Source: Rhipicephalus microplus (lineage: Eukaryota > Arthropoda > Arachnida > Ixodida > Ixodidae). Taken from it: a stretch of 64,000 nt of DNA. Of this stretch, positions 5,993 to 17,349 are shown one piece after another. A model generated the notes under the pieces. The model was given only the letters and a program-made list of their open reading frames with translations. It ran no database searches and was not told the origin of the DNA. Made by a program: the position numbers and the translations under genes. The number at the start of each line of letters is the position of its first letter. The first letter of the stretch is position 1. Location: assembly GCF_043290135.1 (NCBI RefSeq), contig NC_134701.1, forward strand, positions 8,958,001 through 9,022,000. Direction: 5' to 3'.

Positions 5993-8572
5993 GTGCGGCG
6001 CTTTTTTTCTGTGGGCTGATAGCTTTGAAGATATGTTGTGATAGTGGTGAGAGTCCAGCAGGACTGTCTCCGTGGCGCAATTGGCTGGCGTGATCGGCTG
6101 TTAACCGAAAAGTTGGAGGTTCGAGCCCACCCGGTGGTGGTGCGGCGCTTTTTTTTCTTTGGGCTGATAGCTTTGAAGATATGTTCTGATGGTGGTGAGA
6201 GTCGAGCAGGACTGTCTCCGTGGCGCAGTTGGCTGGCGCGATCGGCTGTTAACCGAAAGGTTGGAGGTTCGAGCCCACCCGGTGATGGTGTGGCTCTTTT
6301 TTTCTTTGTGCTGATAGCTTTGAAGTTATGTTCTGACGGTGGTGAGAGTTGAGCAGGACTGTCTCCGTGGCGCAATTGGCTAGCGCGATCAGCTGTTAAC
6401 CGAAAGGTTGGAGGTTCGAGCCCACCCGGTGGTGGTGCGGCGCTTTTTTTTTCTTTGGGGCGATAGCTCTGAAGAAATGGTCTGACGGTGGTGAGAGTGG
6501 AGCACGATTGTCTCGGTGGCGCAGTTGGCTAGCGCGATCGGCTGTTTACCGAAAGGTTGGAGGTTCGAGCCCACCCGGTGATGGTGTGCGCTTTTTTTTT
6601 CTTTGTGCTGATAGCTTTGAAGATATGTTCAGATGGTGGTGAGAGTGGAGCTGGACTGTCTCCGTGGCGCAATCGGCTAGCGCGATTGGCTGTTAACCGA
6701 AAAGTTGGAGGTTCGAGCCCACCCGGTGGTGGTGCGGCGCTTTTTTTTCTTTGGGCTGATAGCTTTGAAGATATGTCCTGATGGTGTTGAGAGTGGAGCA
6801 AGAATGTCTCCGTGGCGCAAACGGCTAGCGCGATCGGCTGTTAACCGAAAGGTTGAAGTTTCGAGCCCTCCCGGGAGTGGTGTGTTGCTTTTTTCTTTGT
6901 GGTAATAGCTTTGAAGATATGTTCTGATGGTGGTGAGAGTGGAGCAGGACTGTCTCGGTGGCGCAGTTGGCTAGCGCGATCTGCTGTTAACCGAAAGGTT
7001 GGAGGTTCGAGCCCACCCGGTGATGGTGTGGCGCTTTTTTTTCTTTGTGCTGATAGCTTTGAAGATATGTTCTGATGGTGGTGAGAGTGGAGCAGGTCTG
7101 TCTCCGTGGCGCAATTGGCTAGCGCGATTGGCTGTTAACCGAAAAGTTGGAGGTTCGAGCCCACCCGGTGGTGGTGCGGCGCTTTTTTTTCTTTGGGCTG
7201 ATAGCTTTGAAGATATGTTCTGATGGTGGCGAGAGTAGAGCAGGACTGTCTTCGTGGCACAATTGGCTAGCGCGATCGGCTGTTAACCGAAAGGTTGGAG
7301 GTTCGAGCCCACCCGGTGGTGATGCGGCGCTTTTTTTTCTTTGCGCTGATAGCTTTGAAGATATGTTCTGATGGTGGTGAGAGTGGAGCAAGACTGTCCC
7401 CGTGGCGCAATGGGCTAGCGCGATCGGCTGTAAACCGAAAGGTTGGAGTTTCGAGCTCTCCCGGGAGTGGTGTGTTGCTTTTTTCTTTGCACTGACAGCT
7501 TTGAAGATATGTTCTGATGGTGGTGAGAGTGGAGCTGGACTGTCTCCGTGGCGCAATCGGCTAGAGCGATCGGCTGTTAACCGAAAGATTGGAGGTTCGA
7601 GCCCACCCGGTGGTGGTGCGGCGCTTTTTTTTCTTTGCGCTAATAGCTTTGAAGATATGTCCTGATGGTGTTGAGAGTGGAGCAAGAATGTCTCCGTGGC
7701 GCAATGGGCTAGCGCGATCGGCTGTTAACCGAAACGTTGGAGTTTCGAGCCCTCCCGGGAGTGGTGTGTTGCTTTTTTCTTTGCGCTGATAGCTTTGAAG
7801 ATATGTTCTGATGGTGGTGAGAGTGGAGCACGACTGTCTCCGTGGCGCAGTTGGCTAGCGCGATCGGCTGTTAACCGAAAGGTTGAAGGTTCGAGCCCAC
7901 CCGGTGATGGTGTGGCGCTTTTTTTTCTTTGTGCTGATAGCTTTGAAGATATGTTCTGATGGTGGTGAGAGTGGAGCAGGACTGTCTCCGTTGTGCAATT
8001 GGCTAGCGCGATTTGCTGTTAACCGAAAGGTTGGAGGTTCGAGCCCACCCGGTGGTGGTGCGGTGCTTTTTTTTCTTTGGGCTGATAGCTTTGAAGATAT
8101 GTTCTGATCGTGGTGAGAGTGGAGCAGGACTGTCTCTGTGGCGCAATTGGCTTGCGCGATCGGCTGTTAACCGAAAAGTTGGAGGTTCGAGCCCACCCGG
8201 TGGTGGTGCGGCGCTTTTTTTTCTTTGCGCTGATAGCTTTGAAGATATGTTCTGATGGTGGTGAGAGTGGAGCAAGACTATCCCCGTGGCGCAATGGGCA
8301 AGCGCGATCGGCTGTTAACCGAAAGGTTGGAGTTTCGAGCCCACCCGGTGGTGGTGCAGCGCTTTTATTTCTTTGCGCTGATAGTTTGAAGATATGTTCT
8401 GATGCTGGTGAGAGTAGAGAAAGACTGTCTCCGTGGCGCAATAGGCTAGGGCGATCGGCTGTTAACCGAAAGGTTGGAATTTCGAGCCCTCCCGGCAGTG
8501 GTGTGTAGCTTTTTTCTTTGCGGTAATAGCTTTGAAAATATGTTCTGATGGTGGTGAGAGTGCAGCAAGACT

Positions 8573-8646
8573 GTCTCCGTGGCGCAATGGGCTAGCGCGA
8601 TCGGCTCTTAACCGAGAGGTTGTAGTTTTGAGCCCTCCAGGGAGTG
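8573..8646 (+). tRNA. tRNA-like gene with CTT (Lys) anticodon
   Basis: The loop is CTCTTAA, giving CTT. The stem is followed by CCGAGAGG instead of CCGAAAGG and the B box is TTTTGAGCCC, far from consensus, so it is likely a weak or dead unit. Confidence 0.45.
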
Positions 8647-9460
8647 GTGTGTTGCTTTTTTCTTTGTGGTAATAGCTTTGAAGATATGTTCTGATGGTGG
8701 TGAGAGTGGAGCAGGACTGTCTCCATGGCGCAATTGGCTAGCGCGATTGGCTGTTAACCGAAAGGTTGGAGTTTCGAGCCCACCCGGTGGTGGTGCGGCG
8801 CTTTTTTTTTCTTTGGGCTGATAGCTCTGAAGAAATGTTCTGACGGTGGTGAAAGTTGAGCAGGACTGTCTCCGTGGCGCAATTGGCTAGCGCGATCGGC
8901 TGTTAACCGAAAAGTTGGAGGTTCGAGCCCACCCGGTGGTGGTGCGGCGCTTTTTTTTTCTTTGGGGCGATAGCTCTGAAGAAATGGTCTGACGGTGGTG
9001 AGAGTGGAGCACGATTGTCTCGGTGGCGCAGTTGGCTAGCGCGATCGGCTGTTAACCGAAAGGTTGGAGGTTCGAGCCCACCCGGTGATGGTGTGGCGCT
9101 TTTTTTTCTTTGTGCTGATAGCTTTGAAGATATGTTCTGATGGTGGTGAGAGTGGAGCAGGACTGTCTCCGTGGCGCCATTGGCTAGCGCGATTGGCTGT
9201 TAACCGAAAAGTTGGAGGTTCGAGCCCACCCGGTGGTGGTGCGGCGCTTTTTTTTCTTTGGGCTGATAGCTTTGAAGATATGTTCTGATGGTGGCGAGAG
9301 TAGAGCAGGACTGTCTACGTGGCGCAATTGGCTTGCGCGATCGGCTGTTAACCGAAAGGTTGGAGGTTCGAGCCCACCCGGTGGTGGTGCAGAGCTTTTT
9401 TTTCTTTGCGCTGAAAGCTTTGAAGATATGATCTGATGGTGGTGAGAGTGGAGCAAGACT

Positions 9461-9534
9461 GTTCTCGTGGCGCAATGAGCTAGCGCGATCGGCTATTAAC
9501 CGAAAGGTTGGAGTTTCGAGCCCTCCCGGGAGTG
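9461..9534 (+). tRNA. tRNA-Asn-like gene with ATT anticodon
   Basis: Starts GTTCTCG with loop CTATTAA. ATT still reads Asn codons by pairing, and more widely if A34 is edited to inosine, which is not known for tRNA-Asn. ATT units are a recurrent subtype, usually with GAGCTAGCGC in the D arm and the B-type CCCGGGAGTGG end. Confidence 0.5.
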
Positions 9535-10195
9535 GTGTGTTGCTTTTTTCTTTGCGCTGATAGCTTTGAAGATATGTTCTGATGGTGGTGAGAGTGGAGC
9601 ACGACTGTCCCCGTGGCAAAATGAGCTAGCGCGATCGGCTATTAACCGAAAGGTTGGAGTTTCGAGCCCTCCCGGGAGTGGTGTGTTGCTTTTTTCTTTG
9701 CACTGATAGCTTTGAAGATATGTTCCGATGGTGGTGAGAGCGGAGCAGGACTGTCTCCGTGGCGCAATTGGCTAGCGCGATCGGCTGTTAACCGAAAAGT
9801 TGGAGATTCGAGCCCACCCGGTGGTGGTGCAGCGCTTTTATTTCTTTGGGCTGATAGCTTTGAAGATATGTTCTGATTGTGGTGAGAGTGGAGCAGGACT
9901 GTCTCCGTGGCACAATCGGCTAGCGCGATCGGCTGTTAACCGAAAGGTTGGAGGTTCGAGCCCACCCGGTGGTGGTGCGCCGCTTTTTTTCTGTGGGCTG
10001 ATAGCTTGGAGGATATGTTCTGATGGTGGTGAGAGTAGAGCAGGACTGTCTCCGTGACGAAATTGGCTAGCGTGATCGGCTGTTAACCGAAAAGTTGGAG
10101 GTTCGAGCCCACCCGGTGGTGGTGCGGCGCTTTTTTTTCTTTGGGCTGATAGCTTTGAAGATATGTTCTGATGGTGGTGAGAGTAGAGCAGGACT

Positions 10196-10269
10196 GTCTC
10201 CGTGGCGCAATTGGCTAGCGCGATCGGCTGTCAACCGAAAGGTTGGAGTTTCGAGCCCTCCCGGGAGTG
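10196..10269 (+). tRNA. tRNA-like gene with GTC (Asp) anticodon
   Basis: The loop is CTGTCAA, with GGAGTTTCGAGCCCTCC in the T arm. The type recurs at about 12701, 19039, 20508, 23014, 24484 and 41567, mostly as block duplicates. Confidence 0.5.
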
Positions 10270-12750
10270 GTGTGTTGCTTTTTTCTTTGCGCTGATAGCT
10301 TTGAAGATATGTTCTGATTGTGGTGAGAGTGGAGCACGACTGTCTCCGTGGCGCAGTTGGCTAGCGCGATCGGCTGTTAACCGAAAGGTTGGAGGTTCGA
10401 GCCCACCCGGTGATGGTGTGGCGCTTTTTTTTCTTTGTGCTGATAGCTTTGAAGATATGTTCTGATGGTGGTGAGAGTGGAGCAGGACTGTCTCCGTTGT
10501 GCAATTGGCTAGCGCGATTGGCTGTTAACCGAAAGGTTGGAGGTTCGAGCCCACCCGGTGGTGGTGCGGTGCTTTTTTTTCTTTGGCTGATAGCTTTGAA
10601 GATATGTTCTGATCGTGGTGAGAGTGGAGCAGGACTGTCTCTGTGGCGCAATTGGCTTGCGCGATCGGCTGTTAACCGAAAAGTTGGAGGTTCGAGCCCA
10701 CCCGGTGGTGGTGCGGCGCTTTTTTTTCTTTGCGCTGATAGCTTTGAAGATATGTTCTGATGGTGGTGAGAGTGGAGCAAGACTATCCCCGTGGCGCAAT
10801 GGGCAAGCGCGATCGGCTGTTAACCGAAAGGTTGGAGTTTCGAGCCCACCCGGTGGTGGTGCAGCGCTTTTATTTCTTTGCGCTGATAGTTTGAAGATAT
10901 GTTCTGATGCTGGTGAGAGTAGAGAAAGACTGTCTCCGTGGCGCAATAGGCTAGGGCGATCGGCTGTTAACCGAAAGGTTGGAATTTCGAGCCCTCCCGG
11001 CAGTGGTGTGTAGCTTTTTTCTTTGCGGTAATAGCTTTGAAAATATGTTCTGATGGTGGTGAGAGTGCAGCAAGACTGTCTCCGTGGCGCAATGGGCTAG
11101 CGCGATCGGCTCTTAACCGAGAGGTTGTAGTTTTGAGCCCTCCAGGGAGTGGTGTGTTGCTTTTTTCTTTGTGGTAATAGCTTTGAAGATATGTTCTGAT
11201 GGTGGTGAGAGTGGAGCAGGACTGTCTCCATGGCGCAATTGGCTAGCGCGATTGGCTGTTAACCGAAAGGTTGGAGTTTCGAGCCCACCCGGTGGTGGTG
11301 CGGCGCTTTTTTTTTCTTTGGGCTGATAGCTCTGAAGAAATGTTCTGACGGTGGTGAAAGTTGAGCAGGACTGTCTCCGTGGCGCAATTGGCTAGCGCGA
11401 TCGGCTGTTAACCGAAAAGTTGGAGGTTCGAGCCCACCCGGTGGTGGTGCGGCGCTTTTTTTTTCTTTGGGGCGATAGCTCTGAAGAAATGGTCTGACGG
11501 TGGTGAGAGTGGAGCACGATTGTCTCGGTGGCGCAGTTGGCTAGCGCGATCGGCTGTTAACCGAAAGGTTGGAGGTTCGAGCCCACCCGGTGATGGTGTG
11601 GCGCTTTTTTTTCTTTGTGCTGATAGCTTTGAAGATATGTTCTGATGGTGGTGAGAGTGGAGCAGGACTGTCTCCGTGGCGCCATTGGCTAGCGCGATTG
11701 GCTGTTAACCGAAAAGTTGGAGGTTCGAGCCCACCCGGTGGTGGTGCGGCGCTTTTTTTTCTTTGGGCTGATAGCTTTGAAGATATGTTCTGATGGTGGC
11801 GAGAGTAGAGCAGGACTGTCTACGTGGCGCAATTGGCTTGCGCGATCGGCTGTTAACCGAAAGGTTGGAGGTTCGAGCCCACCCGGTGGTGGTGCAGCGC
11901 TTTTTTTTCTTTGCGCTGAAAGCTTTGAAGATATGATCTGATGGTGGTGAGAGTGGAGCAAGACTGTTCTCGTGGCGCAATGAGCTAGCGCGATCGGCTA
12001 TTAACCGAAAGGTTGGAGTTTCGAGCCCTCCCGGGAGTGGTGTGTTGCTTTTTTCTTTGCGCTGATAGCTTTGAAGATATGTTCTGATGGTGGTGAGAGT
12101 GGAGCACGACTGTCCCCGTGGCAAAATGAGCTAGCGCGATCGGCTATTAACCGAAAGGTTGGAGTTTCGAGCCCTCCCGGGAGTGGTGTGTTGCTTTTTT
12201 CTTTGCACTGATAGCTTTGAAGATATGTTCCGATGGTGGTGAGAGCGGAGCAGGACTGTCTCCGTGGCGCAATTGGCTAGCGCGATCGGCTGTTAACCGA
12301 AAAGTTGGAGATTCGAGCCCACCCGGTGGTGGTGCAGCGCTTTTATTTCTTTGGGCTGATAGCTTTGAAGATATGTTCTGATTGTGGTGAGAGTGGAGCA
12401 GGACTGTCTCCGTGGCACAATCGGCTAGCGCGATCGGCTGTTAACCGAAAGGTTGGAGGTTCGAGCCCACCCGGTGGTGGTGCGCCGCTTTTTTTCTGTG
12501 GGCTGATAGCTTGGAGGATATGTTCTGATGGTGGTGAGAGTAGAGCAGGACTGTCTCCGTGACGAAATTGGCTAGCGTGATCGGCTGTTAACCGAAAAGT
12601 TGGAGGTTCGAGCCCACCCGGTGGTGGTGCGGCGCTTTTTTTTCTTTGGGCTGATAGCTTTGAAGATATGTTCTGATGGTGGTGAGAGTAGAGCAGGACT
12701 GTCTCCGTGGCGCAATTGGCTAGCGCGATCGGCTGTCAACCGAAAGGTTG
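10246..12750 (+). repeat. 17-unit higher-order repeat (2505 bp), copy 2
   Basis: Very close copy of the preceding block. The few differences seen include C to A in the tail near 9392 compared with 11896, and a lost G in the spacer near 10585. Confidence 0.8.
11078..11151 (+). tRNA. tRNA-like gene with CTT (Lys) anticodon (block duplicate)
   Basis: Copy of the unit at 8573, 2505 bp away. A related CTT unit with CCGAAAGG lies at 17416-17489. Confidence 0.45.
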
Positions 12751-13350
12751 GAGTTTCGAGCCCTCCCGGGAGTGGTGTGTTGCTTTTTTCTTTGCGCTGA
12801 TAGCTTTGAAGATATGTTCTGATTGTGGTGAGAGTGGAGCACGACTGTCTCCGTGGCGCAGTTGGCTAGCGCGATCGGCTGTTAACCGAAAGGTTGGAGG
12901 TTCGAGCCCACCCGGTGGTGGTGTGGCGCTTTTTTTTCTTTGTGCTGATAGCTTTGAAGATATGTTCTGATGGTGGTGAGAGTGGAGCAGGACTGTCTCC
13001 GTTGTGCAATTGGCTAGCGCGATTGGCTGTTAACCGAAAGGTTGGAGGTTCGAGCCCACCCGGTGGTGGTGCGGTGCTTTTTTTTCTTTGGCTGATAGCT
13101 TTGAAGATATGTTCTGATCGTGGTGAGAGTGGAGCAGGACTGTCTCTGTGGCGCAATTGGCTTGCGCGATCGGCTGTTAACCGAAAAGTTGGAGGTTCGA
13201 GCCCACCCGGTGGTGGTGCGGCGCTTTTTTTTCTTTGCGCTGATAGCTTTGAAGATATGTTCTGATGGTGGTGAGAGTGGAGCAAGACTATCCCCGTGGC
13301 GCAATGGGCAAGCGCGATCGGCTGTTAACCGAAAGGTTGGAGTTTCGAGC
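12751..13350 (+). repeat. 17-unit higher-order repeat, partial copy 3 (~4 units)
   Basis: Continues the 2505-bp periodicity for about 600 bp, then switches near 13350 to another unit order at the 3' end of a tRNA-like gene. Confidence 0.7.
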
Positions 13351-16300
13351 CCACCCGGTGATGGTGTGGCGCTTTTTTTTCTTTGTGTTGATAGCTTTGA
13401 AGATATGTTCTGATGGTGGTGAGAGTGGAGCAGGACTGTCTCCGTGGCGCAATTGGCTAGCGCGATTGGCTGTTAACCGAAAAGTTGGAGGTTCGAGCCC
13501 ACCCGGTGGTGGTGCGGTGCTTTTTTTTCTTTGGGCTGATAGCTTTGAAGATATGTTCTGATGGTGGCGAGAGTAGAGCAGGACTGTCTTCGTGGCGCAA
13601 TTGGCTAGCGCGATCGGCTGTTAACCGAAAGGTTGGAGGTTCGAGCCCACCCGGTGGTGGTGCAGCGCTTTTTTTCTTTGCGCTGAAAGCTTTGAAGATA
13701 TGTTCTGATGGTGGTGAGAGTGGAGCAAGACTGTCCTCGTGGCGCAATGAGCTAGCGCGATCGGCTATTAACCGAAAGGTTGGAGTTTCAAGCCCTCCCG
13801 GGAGTGGTGTGTTGCTTTTTTCTTTGCGCTGATAGCTTTGAAGATATGTTCTGATGGTGGTGAGAGTGGAGCACGACTGTCCCCGTGGCGCAATGAGCTA
13901 GCGCGATCGGCTATTAACCGAAAGGTTGGAGGTTCGAGCCCACCCGGTGGTGGTGCAGCGCTTTTTTTTCTTTGCGCTGAAAGCTTTTAAGATATGTTCT
14001 GATGCTGGTGAGAGTAGAGAAAGACTGTCTCCGTGGCGCAATAGGCTAGCGCGATCGGCTGTTAACCGAAAGGTTGGAATTTCGAGCCCTCCCGGCAGTG
14101 GTGTGTTGCTTTTTTCTTTGCGGTAATAGCTTTGAAAATATGATCTGATGGTGGTGAGAGTGGAGCAGGACTGTCTCCATGGAGCAATTGGCTAGCGCGA
14201 TTGCCTGTTAACCGAAAGGTTGGAGTTTCGAGCCCACCCGGTGGTGGTGCGGCGCTTTTTTTTCTTTGGGCTGATAGCTCTGAAGAAATGTTCTGACGGT
14301 GGTGAGAGTTGAGCAGGACTGTCTCCGTGGCGCAATTGGCTAGCGCGATCGGCTGTTAACCGAAAAGTTGGAGGTTCGAGCCCACCCGGTGGTGGTGCAG
14401 CGCTTTTTTTTTCTTTGGGGCGATAGCTCTGAAGAAATGGTCTGACGGTGGTGAGAGTGGAGCACGATTGTCTCGGTGGCGCAGTTGGCTAGCGCGATCG
14501 GCTGTTAACCGAAAGGTTGGAGGTTCGAGCCCACCCGGTGATGGTGTGGCGCTTTTTTTTCTTTGTGCTGATAGCTTTGAAGATATGTTCTGATGGTGGT
14601 GAGAGTGGAGCAGGACTGTCTCCGTGGCGCAATTGGCTAGCGCGATTGGCTGTTAACCGAAAAGTTGGAGGTTCGAGCCCACCCGGTGGTGGTGCGGCGC
14701 TTTTTTTTCTTTGGGCTGATAGCTTTGAAGATATGTTCTGATGGTGGCGAGAGTAGAGCAGGACTGTCTACGTGGCGCAATTGGCTTGCGCGATCGGCTG
14801 TTAACCGAAAGGTTGGAGGTTCGAGCCCACCCGGTGGTGGTGCAGCGCTTTTTTTTTCTTTGCGCTGAAAGCTTTGAAGATATGTTCTGATGGTGGTGAG
14901 AGTGGAGCAAGACTGTTCTCGTGGCGCAATGAGCTAGCGCGATCGGCTATTAACCGAAAGGTTGGAGTTTCGAGCCCTCCCGGGAGTGGTGTGTTGCTTT
15001 TTTCTTTGCGCTGGTAGCTTTGAAGATATGTTCTGATGGTGGTGAGAGTGGAGCACGACTGTCCCCGTGGCGCAATTGGCTAGCGCGATCGGCTGTTAAC
15101 CGAAAGGTTGGAGATTCGAGCCCACCCGGTGGTGGTGCAGCGCTTTTATTTCTTTGGGCTGATAGCTTTGAAGATATGTTCTGATGGTGGTGAGAGTGGA
15201 GCAGGACTGTCTCCGTGGCACAATCGGCTAGCGCGATCGGCTGTTAACCGAAAGGTTGGAAGTTCGAGCCCACCCGGTGGTGGTGCGCCGCTTTTTTTCT
15301 GTGGGCTGATAGCTTGGAAGATATGTTCTGATGGTGGTGAAAGTAGAGCAGGACTGTCTCCGTGACGCAATTGGCTAGCGTGATCGGCTGTTAACCGAAA
15401 AGTTGGAGGTTCGAGCCCACCCGGTGGTGGTGCGGCGCTTTTTTTTCTTTGGGCTAATAGCTTTGAAGATATGTTCTGATGGTGGTGAGAGTAGAGCAGG
15501 ACTGTCTCCGTGGCGCAATTGGCTAGCGCGATCGGCTGTAAACCGAAAGGTTGGAGTTTCGAGCCCTCCCGGGAGTGGTGTGTTGCTTTTTTCTTTGCGC
15601 TGATAGCTTTGAAGATATGTTCTGATGGTGGTGAGAGTGGAGCACGACTGTCTCCGTGGCGCAGTTGGCTAGCGCGATCGGCTGTTAACCGAAAGGTTGG
15701 AGGTTCGAGCCCACCCGGTGATGGTGTGGCGCTTTTTTTTTCTTTGTGCTGATAGCTTTGAAGATATGTTCTTATGGTGGTGAGAGTGGAGCAGGACTGT
15801 CTCCGTTGTGCAATTGGCTAGCGCGATTCGCTGTTAACCGAAAGGTTGGAGGTTCGAGCCCACCCGGTGGTGGTGCGGTGCTTTTTTTTCTTTGGGCTGA
15901 TAGCTTTGAAGATATGTTCTGATCGTGGTGAGAGTGGAGCAGGACTGTCTCTGTGGCGCAAATGGCTTGCGCGATCGGCTGTTAACCGAAAAGTTGGAGG
16001 TTCGAGCCCACCCGGTGGTGGTGCGGCGCTTTTTTTTCTTTGCGCTGATAGCTTTGAAGATATGTTCTGATGGTGGTGAGAGTGGAGCAAGACTATCCCC
16101 GTGGCGCAATGGGCAAGCGCGATCGGCTGTTAACCGAAAGGTTGGAGTTTCGAGCCCACCCGGTGGTGGTGCGGCGCTTTTATTTCTTTGCGCTGATAGT
16201 TTGAAGATATGTTCTGATGCTGGTGAGAGTAGAGAAAGACTGTCTCCGTGGCGCAATAGGCTAGGGCGATCGGCTGTTAACCGAAAGGTTGGAATTTCGA

Positions 16301-17349
16301 GCCCTCCCGGCAGTGGTGTGTTGCTTTTTTCTTTGCGGTAATAGCTTTGAAAAATGTTCTGATGGTGGTGAGAGTGCAGCAAGACTGTCTCCGTGGCGCA
16401 ATGGGCTAGCGCGATCGGCTGTTAACCGAAAGGTTGTAGTTTTGAGCCCACCCGGTGGTGGTGCGCCGCTTTTTTTCTGTGGGCTGATAGCTTGGAAGAT
16501 ATGTTCTGATGGTGGTGAAAGTAGAGCAGGACTGTCTCCGTGACGCAATTGGCTAGCGTGATCGGCTGTTAACCGAAAAGTTGGAGGTTCGAGCCCACCC
16601 GGTGGTGGTGCACGCTTTTTTTTCTTTGGGCTGATAGCTTTGAAGATATGTTCTGATGGTGGTGAGAGTAGAGCAGGACTGTCTCCGTGGCGCAATTGGC
16701 TAGCGCGATCGGCTGTAAACCGAAAGGTTGGAGTTTTGAGCCCTCCCGGGAGTGGTGTGTTGCTTTTTTCTTTGCGCTGATAGCTTTGAAGATATGTTCT
16801 GATGGTGGTGAGAGTGGAGCACGACTGTCTCCGTGGCGCAGTTGGCTAGCGCGATCGGCTGTTAACCGAAAGGTTGGAGGTTCGAGCCCACCCGGTGATG
16901 GTGTGGCGCTTTTTTTTCTTTGTGCTGATAGCTTTGAAGATATGTTCTGATGGTGGTGAGAGTGGAGCAGGACTGTCTCCGTTGTGCAATTGGCTAGCGC
17001 GATTCGCTGTTAACCGAAAGGTTGGAGGTTCGAGCCCACCCGGTGGTGGTGCGGTGCTTTTTTTTCTTTGGGCTGATAGCTTTGAAGATATGTTCTGATG
17101 GTGGTGAGAGTGGAGCAAGACTATCCCCGTGGCGCAATGGGCAAGCGCGATCGGCTGTTAACCGAAAGGTTGGAGTTTCGAGCCCACCCCGTGGTGGTGC
17201 GGCGCTTTTATTTCTTTGCGCTGATAGTTTGAAGATATGTTCTGAAGCTGGTGAGAGTAGAGAAAGACTGTCTCCGTGGCGCAATAGGCTAGGGCGATCG
17301 GCTGTTAACCGAAAGGTTGGAATTTCGAGCCCTCCCGGCAGTGGTGTGT
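13351..17349 (+). repeat. Mosaic section of the array
   Basis: Continuous tRNA-like units with the usual period, but unit order matches neighbouring blocks only in short stretches: parts near 14.5 kb resemble 11.6 kb and parts near 15.1 kb resemble 12.3 kb. No non-repeat sequence was seen. Confidence 0.6.

Larger units (their letters stand above)
3541..6955 (+). repeat. 24-unit higher-order repeat, copy 2
   Basis: Matches copy 1 with few differences, except for a tract at about 4235-4485 that carries different unit types. Homology to copy 1 ends near 6955, inside a tRNA, where GTCTCCATGG is replaced by GTCTCGGTGG. Confidence 0.8.
7740..10245 (+). repeat. 17-unit higher-order repeat (2505 bp), copy 1
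   Basis: Unit order and private variants repeat at an offset of 2505 bp. Examples are the CTT-anticodon unit at 8573 and 11078 and the GTGATG-tail units at 9054 and 11559. Boundaries are approximate because flanking units are themselves alike. Confidence 0.8.
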
